Shown: positions 35,383 through 44,473, numbered from the stretch's first letter. The stretch: 64,000 nt of DNA from Sphingobium sp. TKS (GCF_001563265.1 NZ_CP005083.1:3165001-3229000), one strand, 5' to 3'. The notes: a model not told the origin generated them from the letters alone. A program made the numbers and translations.

Positions 35383-36285
35383 ATGCAACTGAGGGATTTC
35401 GACGTCAACCTGTTGGTCACGATGGAGGCGATCTGGACCAACCGCAACGTATCCAACGCCGCAAGGACGCTGAACCTGGCGCAGTCCACGGTCAGCGCCG
35501 CGCTCAACCGGCTGCGGCAGGCGCTGGACGATGAACTGTTCACCTGGTCGGGCAGCGAAATGGTGCCGACGCCGCTGGCCGAACAAATCATGCCGGACGT
35601 GTCCCAATTGCTGAATGGTGTGCGGGCAGTCATCACCAAGTCACGCGGCCAGATCGATACTGTCGAGCGGCGGCTGGTGATTGCGACGGCAGACTATGTC
35701 GCGGCGCTGGTTGGCGGGCCGTTGCTGACGCGGGCGGCTATAGAGGCTCCACAACTGTCCTTCGACTTTGTCGAGATCCGGCCGCAATTCCTCAACCGCT
35801 CGACCCGGCCAGACATCGACCTGTTCGTCTTTCCGGCCAATGCGCTGCGCGTATCGGGCATGGAACGGGAATTGCTCTATCGCGACACTTATGTCTGCAT
35901 CGGCGCGGAGGATAATGACGCGCTCTACCCCGGAATGTCGGCCGATGAATTTCTGGCGCTGCGCCATGTCGGTTATTCGGCGCTGCCCCGCGTGTCGTTC
36001 AACCATGAAACCATGTTGTGGGACGAGCTGGGCAAGGCCGCGAACCTTCGCCTCACCATGGGCAATTATCTGATCTTCGCCCGGATCGTCGCAGGCAGCG
36101 ACGCGGTCGCCATCCTGCCCAGGCGACTGGCCACGACGCTGAAGGGGGAATGGAAGCTCAAATGGATCGAACCTCCCCTTCCCACCCCGGAAATCGACAT
36201 CTCGGCCACCTGGCGGCCCGATCAATCGAAGGACATTGCGCTGACCTGGCTACGTCAGGCGCTGGTCGACATCATGGCTATGTAG
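35383..36285 (+). CDS. LysR-family regulator (NodD/LinR-like subgroup) of the catabolic locus
   Basis: A 300-residue regulator. The helix-turn-helix lies at about 6-40 (FDVNLLVTMEAIWTNRNVSNAARTLNLAQSTVSAALNRL), a NodD-type N-terminus. The effector domain runs from about 90 to the end (RRLVIATADYVAALVGG, PRVSFNHETMLWD). The start at ATG 35383 has AGGTAAGAG upstream; a much longer in-frame extension is antisense to the dioxygenase gene and was discarded. Divergent placement suggests control of the leftward operon and perhaps of the TonB operon. Confidence 0.9.
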   Translation: MQLRDFDVNLLVTMEAIWTNRNVSNAARTLNLAQSTVSAALNRLRQALDDELFTWSGSEMVPTPLAEQIMPDVSQLLNGVRAVITKSRGQIDTVERRLVIATADYVAALVGGPLLTRAAIEAPQLSFDFVEIRPQFLNRSTRPDIDLFVFPANALRVSGMERELLYRDTYVCIGAEDNDALYPGMSADEFLALRHVGYSALPRVSFNHETMLWDELGKAANLRLTMGNYLIFARIVAGSDAVAILPRRLATTLKGEWKLKWIEPPLPTPEIDISATWRPDQSKDIALTWLRQALVDIMAM

Positions 36286-36292
36286 TCCGGCA

Positions 36293-37744
36293 TCAGCCCA
36301 TGGCGGCGTGGGCACCGGCGATCCGGCCGAACACCGCGCCGCTGGTCAGGCCCGCGCCGCCGGGATAGCGATCATAATAAAGGCCGCCGACCAGTTCGCC
36401 CGCCGCGTAGAGCCCGGCGATCGCCTCGCCTTCCTCGCTCTGGACGCGGGCCTGCTCGTCGATCGCCAATCCGCCGAAGGTCAGCGTGATGCCGCATGTG
36501 ACCTCATAAGCGACAAAGGGCGGCTCGCGCAGCGCCCGCGCCCAATTGCTCTTGTTGATCGCAAGACCCCGGGTGCCGCGTCCATCCTTCACCGCAGGGT
36601 TGAAGGGCACGTCCTCATCCACCGCTGCATTGAATTCCGCGATTGTCCGCAGCATGGCGTCGCGGTCTATGCCTTCCAGCTTGGCCGCCAATCCTTCCAG
36701 CGTATCCGACTCGAATCGCGCGGCGCGTGGCACGCGATATTCGTCGGGCAGGATAGGGATCGACTGGGCGTCGAACAATTGCCAGCCCGTGCCGCCGGGC
36801 TGGCGCAGAATCGCCGCGCCCATTTTCGAATAGGTATAGTTGCGGAAGTCAGATCCCTCGTCGAAGAAACGTTCGCCATTGCGGTTCACGACTATACCGA
36901 GCGTGAAATAATTCTTCTGCTGGTTGATCATGGCGATATTGCCGAAGTCCTCGGCTCCCGCATCGAAGAAAACGCTGTGGCAGCCCGACCAGTCGCCATG
37001 CGACCGTGCACCGATGGCGAAGGCGGCCTGTATGACATTGCCGGTGTTGTAGCGCGACCCCCGGACCTTCGCGAGATCCCAGCCCTGCCCCAGAGTGCGC
37101 ACCCGCCATTCCGCATTGGCGTGATAGCCGCCCGCCGCCAGCACGACCGCATCGGCATGCAGCGCCTCGCCGTTGACGATGACGCCCTCCACCCCATGGC
37201 GATTGCCGATCAGATGTTCGACCTTGTGGTCGTAGCGGATCGTGACGCCCAGCGCCTCTGCACGGCGGAACAGCGCGTCCACCAGGCCAACTCCGCCGCC
37301 AGCCGTCTCCACGGTCAGGCCGCCCCAGAAGATGTTCCGCCCGTCGACCTTGAAGGATTGGCGGCCATAAGCGGGCAGGAAACGCACACCCTGATCGCGC
37401 ATCCATGACAGGGTAGGCAAGCTTTGCTGCACCAAAATGTCGATCAGCAGCGGATCGGCGCGATAGCCGCTGAGTTCGCACAGATCGAGGTAGAATTTCT
37501 CCGCGTCATAACGACCGAAGTCGCTGCTGTCCCGCTCCTGCTCGGTCAGGTCGGGAACGAGATGGGCGATATCCTCCACCCCTTCATAGACTGTGCGGAA
37601 GGCTCCCCCCGTAAAGGCGGAGTTGCCGCCCCGCGCCGCTTCGGGCGCCCGCTCCAGTACCGTGACCCGCGCGCCCGCCTCCGCCGCGGCTATCGCTGCA
37701 CACAGCGCCGCATTACCCGCACCCACCACAAGGACATTCCGCAT
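36293..37744 (-). CDS. FAD-dependent oxidoreductase, tricarballylate dehydrogenase (TcuA)-like
   Basis: A 483-residue fumarate-reductase-superfamily flavoprotein. N-terminal FAD motif VLVVGAGNAALCAAIAAAEAGA, then RGGNSAFTGGAFRTVYEGVEDI, which resembles TcuA (GGNS-FTGGA). The C-terminal GLYAAGELVGGLYYDRYPGGAGL completes the FAD site. It converges on the LysR gene with 7 bp between stops and is divergent from the TonB receptor, sharing a promoter region with it. Likely a dehydrogenase on a carboxylate or enoate substrate; the substrate is unknown. Confidence 0.87.
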   Translation of the reverse strand: MRNVLVVGAGNAALCAAIAAAEAGARVTVLERAPEAARGGNSAFTGGAFRTVYEGVEDIAHLVPDLTEQERDSSDFGRYDAEKFYLDLCELSGYRADPLLIDILVQQSLPTLSWMRDQGVRFLPAYGRQSFKVDGRNIFWGGLTVETAGGGVGLVDALFRRAEALGVTIRYDHKVEHLIGNRHGVEGVIVNGEALHADAVVLAAGGYHANAEWRVRTLGQGWDLAKVRGSRYNTGNVIQAAFAIGARSHGDWSGCHSVFFDAGAEDFGNIAMINQQKNYFTLGIVVNRNGERFFDEGSDFRNYTYSKMGAAILRQPGGTGWQLFDAQSIPILPDEYRVPRAARFESDTLEGLAAKLEGIDRDAMLRTIAEFNAAVDEDVPFNPAVKDGRGTRGLAINKSNWARALREPPFVAYEVTCGITLTFGGLAIDEQARVQSEEGEAIAGLYAAGELVGGLYYDRYPGGAGLTSGAVFGRIAGAHAAMG

Positions 37745-37767
37745 TCCATCTCTCCTATCGTCATAGA

Positions 37768-37792
37768 CGATAATCGCTATCGATAATTATCG
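37768..37792. promoter_or_regulatory. LysR-type T-N11-A dyad between flavoprotein and TonB receptor genes
   Basis: CGATAAT and ATTATCG are exact inverted arms separated by 11 bases, so the inner T and A form the T-N11-A pattern typical of LysR-family sites. The site lies 24 bp from the leftward flavoprotein start and 94 bp from the TonB start, suitable for controlling both. Confidence 0.55.
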
Positions 37793-37885
37793 CTTCACTC
37801 GATGATGGCGATGTTCTAGCCCTGTGGTCAAGAGGAAAGCCAAGGCGCAGCCAAAACAAGCCGCCGGCCAATGGGAGAGAAGAAG

Positions 37886-40195
37886 ATGACGTTCGCGCGC
37901 CTTGCAACAGCGGTGTCCAGCACCGCGCTTGCCATGTCCTTTTTGTCCGCCGGACCCTCTCTGGCGCAAGAGGCATCACAGCCGGAAAATGGCGCCGACA
38001 TCATCGTCACCGCGACCAAGCGGGCGGAATCGATCAACGATGTTCCCATGTCGATCAGCGCCGCTTCCGGGGACGAGCTGGTCAAGGCGGGCATCCAGAG
38101 CGCCAATGATCTGGGCAAGATCGTGCCGGGCTTCACCTTCACCCAGTCGGCCTACAGCACGCCGGTCTATTCGCTGCGCGGCGTGGGCTTCTACAATTAC
38201 GACATCGGTTCTACGCCGACCGTGACGGTCTATCAGGACGAGGCGCCCCTGCCCTTTTCCGCGATGACGCGCAGCGCCAGTTTCGACCTGGAACGGGTGG
38301 AAGTATTGAAGGGGCCGCAGGGCTTGCTGTTCGGGTCCAATTCGACCGGCGGCGCGGTAAACTATATCGCTGCGCGCCCGACCGACCATCTGACCGCAGG
38401 GGCCGACGCCAGCTATGGCCGCTTCGATAGCTGGGATCTGGGCGGCTTCGTGTCCGGTCCCGTCAGCGACAACGTCGCTGTGCGCATCGCTGCGCGGCAT
38501 GAAGGATCGGGTGAATGGCAGCACAGCGCGACCCGGCCCGGCGACCGCAATGGCAAGCGGGATTTCACCCAGCTTCGCGGCCTGATCGATTATAATGGGG
38601 AGCGTTTGAAGGCAAAGATCGGCTTCAACGCCTTCTGGGACAAGTCCGACGTGCAGGCGGCGCAGCTTATCCAGGTCAATCCGCTGATGCCGCCCTTCGT
38701 CGATCCGCGCCTGGCGAACCAACCGATCGTCACATCCGACGCCCGTGTGGGCGACTGGACGGCGGGCCTCAATCCCCGCCGCGACGACCGCCAGTGGCAG
38801 GTGACGGGCCGGTTCGACTATGACCTCAGCGACAGCGTGACGCTGACCTCGCTCACCTCCTATTCCGACTATAAGCCGCATGACGTGGTCGACCCTGACG
38901 GGACCGCACTGGTGCTGGTCGACACGATCGACAGCGGGCGGATCAAGGCCTTCTTCCAGGAAGTCCGGCTTTCGGGCGAGTTCGGCTCCGGCAGCCGCTG
39001 GATCGTCGGCGCCAACCATGAAAACAACAAGGTGGATGAAGTCCAGCGACTGACTTCGACCGAAGCGTCCGGCTTCGCACCCTTCGCCGTCTTCTTCGGC
39101 CTGCCGGTGCCCGACCAGATCCCGATTTCTTCGGAGCAGCGGTTCAAGACCTATGGCGTCTTCGGCAATGTCGACCTGGCGGTGAGCGATACCATCACGC
39201 TGCATGGCGGGCTTCGTTACACCGACACGTCGGACAAGTTCACCGGCTGCACCGGCAACAGCGCCAATGGCAGCCTGGCGGTCGGCCTGGGTATCATCAC
39301 CCAGGGCGATCCGTCGGCGCTCGGCCCCAACCCGCAATGCACGCAGCTCAATGCCGCTCTGCAACCGACGATCACGCGCACCAAGCTGGCGCAGGACAAT
39401 CTGTCCTGGCGCGGTGGCATCGACTTCAAGCCCAATAAGGACACGCTGCTCTATGCCAGCGTCAGTCGCGGTTACAAGGTCGGCGCCTTCCCGCTGATCC
39501 CGGCATCGTCGGACTCGCAATATACGCCGGTGACGCAGGAAAAGCTGACCGCCTATGAAGCCGGTTTCAAGCTGACGCTGCTGGACCGGAAACTGCAACT
39601 GAACGGTGCGGTATTCCACTATGACTATCGCGACAAGCAGACTCTGTGCAGCGTCATCCTGACGCCCAATATATTCGGCCCGTTGAACCTGCTGGTCAAT
39701 ATTCCCAAGTCGAAGGTGACGGGTGCCGAACTACAGGCGGTGCTGCGTCCGGTGCGGGGGCTGACGCTGAATGCAGGCGTGACTTATGTCCGCAGCCGCA
39801 TCGGGGACTTCGTGAACTTCGATCCCTATGGCGTGGTCGAGAATTTCAAGGGCGAATCCTTCCCCAACACGCCGCGCTGGCAATGGTCGGTGGCCGCCGA
39901 TTACGAATTCCCGGTATCGCAGACGCTCAACGCCTTTATTGGCGGCAATATCAACGGCCGCAGCAAGACCAACGGCGCACTCGGGCAAAATCCGACGCTG
40001 GCGATCGACGGCTATACTCTTATCGACCTGCGCGCCGGAATTGCCAGCGCCAACGACCGCTGGCGCTTCAGCATCTGGGGCCGCAATGTCGGTGATAAAT
40101 ATTATTGGACCAATGCCTACAAGATCGCGGACGTATCCGCCCGCTTCGCCGGTATGCCGGCGACCTACGGCGCGACGCTTTCTGTCCGTTACTGA
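37886..40195 (+). CDS. TonB-dependent outer-membrane receptor
   Basis: A 769-residue protein. A signal peptide (ARLATAVSSTALAMSFLSAGPSLAQ) is followed by a TonB-box-like DIIVTATKR, the plug domain (about 45-160, with RSASFDLERVEVLKGPQGLLFGSNSTGGAVNYI) and a 22-strand barrel ending in Tyr (GATLSVRY). Sphingomonads use such receptors for uptake of hydrophobic or aromatic compounds as well as siderophores. The start at 37886 has GGGAGAG upstream; an ATG at 37871 lacks one. It leads the rightward operon and so probably imports the pathway substrate. Confidence 0.93.
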   Translation: MTFARLATAVSSTALAMSFLSAGPSLAQEASQPENGADIIVTATKRAESINDVPMSISAASGDELVKAGIQSANDLGKIVPGFTFTQSAYSTPVYSLRGVGFYNYDIGSTPTVTVYQDEAPLPFSAMTRSASFDLERVEVLKGPQGLLFGSNSTGGAVNYIAARPTDHLTAGADASYGRFDSWDLGGFVSGPVSDNVAVRIAARHEGSGEWQHSATRPGDRNGKRDFTQLRGLIDYNGERLKAKIGFNAFWDKSDVQAAQLIQVNPLMPPFVDPRLANQPIVTSDARVGDWTAGLNPRRDDRQWQVTGRFDYDLSDSVTLTSLTSYSDYKPHDVVDPDGTALVLVDTIDSGRIKAFFQEVRLSGEFGSGSRWIVGANHENNKVDEVQRLTSTEASGFAPFAVFFGLPVPDQIPISSEQRFKTYGVFGNVDLAVSDTITLHGGLRYTDTSDKFTGCTGNSANGSLAVGLGIITQGDPSALGPNPQCTQLNAALQPTITRTKLAQDNLSWRGGIDFKPNKDTLLYASVSRGYKVGAFPLIPASSDSQYTPVTQEKLTAYEAGFKLTLLDRKLQLNGAVFHYDYRDKQTLCSVILTPNIFGPLNLLVNIPKSKVTGAELQAVLRPVRGLTLNAGVTYVRSRIGDFVNFDPYGVVENFKGESFPNTPRWQWSVAADYEFPVSQTLNAFIGGNINGRSKTNGALGQNPTLAIDGYTLIDLRAGIASANDRWRFSIWGRNVGDKYYWTNAYKIADVSARFAGMPATYGATLSVRY

Positions 40196-40257
40196 TCCTT
40201 TCCGCCGGTCGGTGACCTGTCCCCGCCCGGCCTGTCCCGAAACCCGGAGAATGATGA

Positions 40258-40851
40258 ATGACGTCCGCGCTTCTACTGCTCGATCTGCAAAATGAAATGG
40301 TCGACCCCAAGGGCAAGGTCGGAGCGCATGGGCTGGCCAAGATCGTCGAGGAACGGGGCGTGCTGGCCAATGCCCGCCGCTGCCTCGACGCGGCCCGCAG
40401 CGCCGGCATGGCGGTGGTCCATGTCCGGCTCGGCTTTCGTCCCGACTATGCCGATTGCCTGAGCGTCGCCGCCCGGATCGGCGGGTTGAAATCCAATCGC
40501 GCCGCGATCGTCGGGGAGTTCGGCACCGAATTCCATCCCGATGTCGCGCCAGCCGATGGCGAGCTGGTGATCACCAAACAGTGCGTCAATCCCTTCTTCA
40601 ACACAGGCCTGATGACCTGGCTGATGCAGAAGGGCATCAAGCGGCTCTACATGGGCGGGGTCGCCACCCATCTGGTCGTGGAAAGCACCGCTCGTTTCGC
40701 GGACGATGCCGGTTTCGCGCCCGTCGTGATCGAGGATATCTGCGCCGCCCCAAATCTGGCGCTGCACGATCATTTCATCACGATGATCGCCCCCGCCGTC
40801 GGCACGGTCAGCAACAGCGGCCAGTTCGTCCAGGCGGCGCGGGAGGGCTGA
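40258..40851 (+). CDS. Isochorismatase-fold hydrolase with no catalytic cysteine
   Basis: A 197-residue cysteine-hydrolase-fold protein. The first triad member Asp is in ALLLLDLQNEMVD (about 9), and the Lys is in VITKQCVNPF (about 105). In the third motif the usual TDGCV reads ATHLVVEST, with Val at the Cys position. It is thus more like the isochorismatase branch (EntB/PhzD), which lacks Cys and cleaves vinyl ethers, than amidase members such as nicotinamidase. It follows the TonB gene by about 60 bp. Substrate unknown. Confidence 0.82.
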   Translation: MTSALLLLDLQNEMVDPKGKVGAHGLAKIVEERGVLANARRCLDAARSAGMAVVHVRLGFRPDYADCLSVAARIGGLKSNRAAIVGEFGTEFHPDVAPADGELVITKQCVNPFFNTGLMTWLMQKGIKRLYMGGVATHLVVESTARFADDAGFAPVVIEDICAAPNLALHDHFITMIAPAVGTVSNSGQFVQAAREG

Positions 40852-40855
40852 TCCC

Positions 40856-41704
40856 ATGGCGCTGCGGGAAATCGCGTCGCGCCGGGAAGCCGTGCTGGCA
40901 CCCGGCGCCGCCAACGCCCTCTTTGCGCGGATCATCGAGGATCTGGGCTTCGAATGCGTTTATGTGACCGGCGCCGGGATCGCCAATATGGCATTGGGCG
41001 CGCCCGACATCGGCCTGACGACGCTGGACGACATCGCCGGAACCGTGTCGCGCATAGCCGACGCCGTCAGCCTGCCGCTGATCGTCGACGCCGACACCGG
41101 CTTCGGCAATGCCGTCAACACGTTCCGCACGATGAAGGTGCTGGAGCGGGCGGGCGCATCCGCCATTCAGTTGGAGGACCAGCTTTTCCCCAAGCGCTGC
41201 GGCCATTTCAACGGCAAGGGCGTGATCCCGCTTGGCGAGATGCTGCCGAAGATCCGCGCCGCCGCAGATGCGCGGACACGTGACACGCTGATCATCGCCC
41301 GCACCGATGCGCTGGCGGTAGAGGGCATCGACACCGCACTGGAGCGCGCGGAAGCCTTTGTCGAGGCAGGCGCGGACATCACCTTCATCGAGGCGCCACG
41401 CGATGCGGATCAGATGCGTCGCATCGCCGCCTTGTCCGTGCCGCAGATCGCCAACATAGTCCATGGCGGCAAGACCCCGCCCTTGCCCCAATCCGAGCTG
41501 GCCGACATGGGCTTCGGCCTTGTCCTCTATGCCAATGCGGCCTTGCAGGCAGCGGTGCGGGCCAGCGCGACCGTGCTTGGTTCGCTCAAGGCCACCGGCT
41601 CGCTCGATGCCGTTCATGACCTGCTCGCCTCTTTCGAGGAACGGCAAGCAGCGGTGGCGAAACATCATTGGGACGCGCTCGAACAGCGGTTCAAACCGGA
41701 GTAA
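40856..41704 (+). CDS. Isocitrate lyase/PEP mutase-superfamily C-C lyase
   Basis: A 282-residue (beta/alpha)8 protein. The magnesium site sequence LPLIVDADTGFGNAVN (about 75-90) and the gating-loop motif QLFPKRCGHFNGKGVI (about 113-128, KRCGH) place it among 2-methylisocitrate/dimethylmalate lyases or oxaloacetate decarboxylases. The last FEERQAAVAKHHWDALEQRF helix fits. It starts 4 bp after the isochorismatase-like gene and ends 4 bp before the flavoprotein gene. It may perform the carbon-carbon cleavage that the missing aldolase would normally do; that is inference. Confidence 0.86.
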   Translation: MALREIASRREAVLAPGAANALFARIIEDLGFECVYVTGAGIANMALGAPDIGLTTLDDIAGTVSRIADAVSLPLIVDADTGFGNAVNTFRTMKVLERAGASAIQLEDQLFPKRCGHFNGKGVIPLGEMLPKIRAAADARTRDTLIIARTDALAVEGIDTALERAEAFVEAGADITFIEAPRDADQMRRIAALSVPQIANIVHGGKTPPLPQSELADMGFGLVLYANAALQAAVRASATVLGSLKATGSLDAVHDLLASFEERQAAVAKHHWDALEQRFKPE

Positions 41705-41708
41705 AATC

Positions 41709-43124
41709 ATGCACCTGATCGTTGTGGGCAGCGGCATTGCGGGCCTGAGCGCCGCGCTGACCGCAGCCGAAGCCGGAGCGCGGGTTACGCTCATCGAACG
41801 CGCTGCGGAGGGCGAGCATGGCGGCAACACCCGCTATACCGAAGCCTATCTGCGCATGAAGTCGATGGATGAGGTGGCCGACGACTTTATCGACCATTTC
41901 ATGGCCAATGCCGGGGGCTATACCGACCCCAGCATCGAACAGGAAATGGTGCGCGACCATGCCGACTGGTCACCCATTGCGCGCAGTCAGTCGATGGTCG
42001 ACCCGGACCTGCTTTCCGCCTTTGCCGACCATGCGGGGACGACCCTGCGCTGGCTGGAGCGGGCCGGGCTGCGCTTCGATTTCCTGCCCACCGCGTTCAT
42101 CACCACCACGACCACGCGCTTGCTGCCGGTCGGCGGCGGGCTGGCGATGGTCGAGACGCTGACGGAGGCATGCAAGGCGAAGGGCGTCGACTTCCGCTTC
42201 GAAACAACCGCCCGGTCGCTGCTGGTACAGGACGGGCGCGTCACCGGGCTGGCAACCAGCCGCGGCGCAATCGAGAGCGACGCCGTGATCCTTGCCTGCG
42301 GAGGGTTCGAGGGCAATCCGGAAATGCTGGCCCGCTACGTCGGCGCGCAGGCGATCAACCTGCGCCCCGTGGCGCGGGGCGGCCATTATAACAAAGGCGA
42401 AGGCATCCGCATGGCGCTCGACATCGGCGCCGCGCCCAATGGCGATTTCGGCAGCTATCATGCCGAACCGATCGATCCCCGCTCGGGCCTCGCGGAACCG
42501 GCGATCTTCACCTTTCCCTATGGCATACTGGTCAACAAGGACGGCCTGCGTTTCACCGACGAGGCACCCGGCACGGTCGATGCCCATTATGAAAATGTCA
42601 CCCGGCGCATCTTCCAGCAGCGCGACGGCATCGCCTGGCTGATCGTCGATGCGCAGATCGACGATGTCCCCAACTGGCAGAAGGGCAGCCGCACCGATCA
42701 GCCGCCGGTCAGGGCCGACAGCATAGAGGCGTTGGCGGACGCGATCGGCGTGCCCCGCGATGTGTTGGCCGACACCATCGGCCGCTATAATGCAGCCTGC
42801 GGGGCAGGCGAATTCAAGCCGCTGGAGCGTGACGGTCTTGCCACCCAAGGCCTCACGCCGCCCAAATCCAACTGGGCGCGGCCGATCGACCGGGCGCCCT
42901 ATCTCGCCTGGCCGGTGATCTCGGCCAATGTCTTCACCTTCGGTGGCTTGAAGGTCGATCGCCACGCCCGGGTGCTGGATCAGGACGGCCGCGCCATCGA
43001 TGGCCTTTATGCTGCCGGGGAGACGATGGGCCTCTATTATCGCACCTATACCGGGTCGACCTCCGTGCTGCGCGGCGCGGTGTTCGGGCGGCAGGCTGCA
43101 CTTCACGCGAGCGCAGGCGCATGA
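41709..43124 (+). CDS. FAD-dependent oxidoreductase, TcuA-like (second copy)
   Basis: A 471-residue flavoprotein, a paralogue of the one at 36293: LIVVGSGIAGLSAALTAAEAGA, EHGGNTRYTEAYLRM, ACGGFEGNPEMLARY, and a C-terminal GLYAAGETMGLYYRTYTGSTSVLRGAVFG. Start at ATG 41709, in-frame sequence upstream being inside the lyase gene in another frame. Its stop overlaps the SDR start by 4 bp. It is the third fumarate-reductase-type flavoprotein in the locus. Confidence 0.87.
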   Translation: MHLIVVGSGIAGLSAALTAAEAGARVTLIERAAEGEHGGNTRYTEAYLRMKSMDEVADDFIDHFMANAGGYTDPSIEQEMVRDHADWSPIARSQSMVDPDLLSAFADHAGTTLRWLERAGLRFDFLPTAFITTTTTRLLPVGGGLAMVETLTEACKAKGVDFRFETTARSLLVQDGRVTGLATSRGAIESDAVILACGGFEGNPEMLARYVGAQAINLRPVARGGHYNKGEGIRMALDIGAAPNGDFGSYHAEPIDPRSGLAEPAIFTFPYGILVNKDGLRFTDEAPGTVDAHYENVTRRIFQQRDGIAWLIVDAQIDDVPNWQKGSRTDQPPVRADSIEALADAIGVPRDVLADTIGRYNAACGAGEFKPLERDGLATQGLTPPKSNWARPIDRAPYLAWPVISANVFTFGGLKVDRHARVLDQDGRAIDGLYAAGETMGLYYRTYTGSTSVLRGAVFGRQAALHASAGA

Positions 43125-43873
43125 AGACGCGGTTTGCGCTGGACGATATGGCCGTGCTGGTCACTGGAGCGGGCGGCATGATCGGCGGCGCGATCGCGCA
43201 GCGTATGGCCGAAGGCGGCGCCCGGCTGGCACTTGCCGACCGGGAAGCGCCATCATCGGCGGGTGACAGCCGCAGCTATGCGCTCGACCTCTCCGACGCG
43301 GCGCAGGTGCGCGAACTGGTCGATGCGGTGGTCCACGATTTCGGCCGGATCGACTGCCTCGTCACTGCGGCGGGCATCACGTCGCTGGGTTCATTTGAGG
43401 ACATCAGCCTGGAGGAATGGGACCGGGTGCATGGCATCAACCTGCGCGGCGTGTTCCTCGCCAATCAGGCGGTGATCGCGCCGATGAAGGCGGCTGGCTT
43501 CGGCCGGATCGTCAATATCGGGTCAGTGCTTGCCAAAAATGGCGGCAACCCGCGCCCCTGGATCGACCCGCAAGAACAGACGCGCGCAGGCAACGCCGCC
43601 TATGGCGCGGCCAAGGCGGGCGTGCATGCGCTCACCCTCTACCTCGCCAGGGAGCTGGCATCGCACGGCATCACCGTCAACGCCGTCGCGCCCGGCCCGA
43701 TCGCCAGCCCGATGACGAACAGCTTCCCTACCACGCTGGTACAGCAAATCCCGGCAGGCCGCATGGGCCGGTCCGATGAGGTGGCGGGCATGGTCGCCTG
43801 GCTCTGCACGCGAGAGAGCGCCTTCGTCACCGGCGAGATCGTCGACGTGAACGGCGGCCTCTGGATGGATTGA
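43121..43873 (+). CDS. Short-chain dehydrogenase/reductase
   Basis: A 250-residue classical SDR. Cofactor motif VTGAGGMIGGAIAQRMAEGG (about 14-33), Asp at the end of beta-2 (LADRE) indicating NAD(H) preference, NIGSVLAKNGG in place of the NISS stretch, catalytic AAYGAAKAGVHALT (Tyr about 161, Lys 165), and GEIVDVNGGLWMD at the C-terminus. Final gene of the rightward operon; oxidises or reduces a hydroxyl or carbonyl in the pathway. Confidence 0.92.
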   Translation: MKTRFALDDMAVLVTGAGGMIGGAIAQRMAEGGARLALADREAPSSAGDSRSYALDLSDAAQVRELVDAVVHDFGRIDCLVTAAGITSLGSFEDISLEEWDRVHGINLRGVFLANQAVIAPMKAAGFGRIVNIGSVLAKNGGNPRPWIDPQEQTRAGNAAYGAAKAGVHALTLYLARELASHGITVNAVAPGPIASPMTNSFPTTLVQQIPAGRMGRSDEVAGMVAWLCTRESAFVTGEIVDVNGGLWMD

Positions 43874-44036
43874 TCACAAGCACGGGACAAGATGATGGCC
43901 ATAGCTCACGACGCATCGGTGGTACCATCGTGAATATCATTCGGGACGTATGCTGTCGTTAGAACGGCGCGCTCTAACTGAATGGCGCGCAAGGCCTGGG
44001 AGAAGTTGTAGCCCAAGCGCGAAAAGACGCAGAAGC

Positions 44037-44189
44037 ATGATCGCGGCGAAGGCAGTTCTCCCAGCGCTGGAAGGCTCCCGCGAGGCTCGAATTGTCAACA
44101 TCGGCGCCGTTGCCACCGAAGTCGTTGGGCCTGAGACGGGCCACTATGAATTTCTCCCGCAAATGCCCATCGGATCGTACGGGCGACCA
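44037..44189 (+). pseudogene. Possible short-chain dehydrogenase fragment in a 600-bp gene-poor gap
   Basis: Within the gap 43874-44473 the reading frame KAVLPALEGSREARIVNIGAV resembles the strand-5 region of SDRs (ALPALE-S--GRIVNIGSV), and PQMPIGSYGRP shortly after resembles their C-terminal PIGRYGRPEE. The active-site Tyr-Lys section between them is missing. This looks like a decayed or internally deleted copy. The rest of the gap shows no gene; it is more AT-rich toward the GH16 start. Confidence 0.35.
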
Positions 44190-44473
44190 CTGAGGTCGAG
44201 AGCCGGGCGTGGTGAGGCGCGTGCGGGCAAATCCGTGCAGGTCGCTTGCCCAAGCCCAAACAACCCACCTCCAGCATATCGGCGACAAATCGTGCCGTGA
44301 AGCCGGTGAGATGAACGTAAAAGTCGTTTCGCCGAATCTAAAAAAAGGTTGATATACAGAATGATAGCTGAGAATCCGCTGGCCCGAAACGGGGCAGCGG
44401 CACTATCTGCATAGGATAAGGAGGAATCGGCAAAGCGGTCAGTCTCATCCAAGAGAACAACAGGGGTCGCATC

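Noticed and set aside
37976..39619. A 547-codon leftward frame opposite the TonB receptor
   Set aside because: Antisense shadow; the forward frame has plug and barrel motifs.
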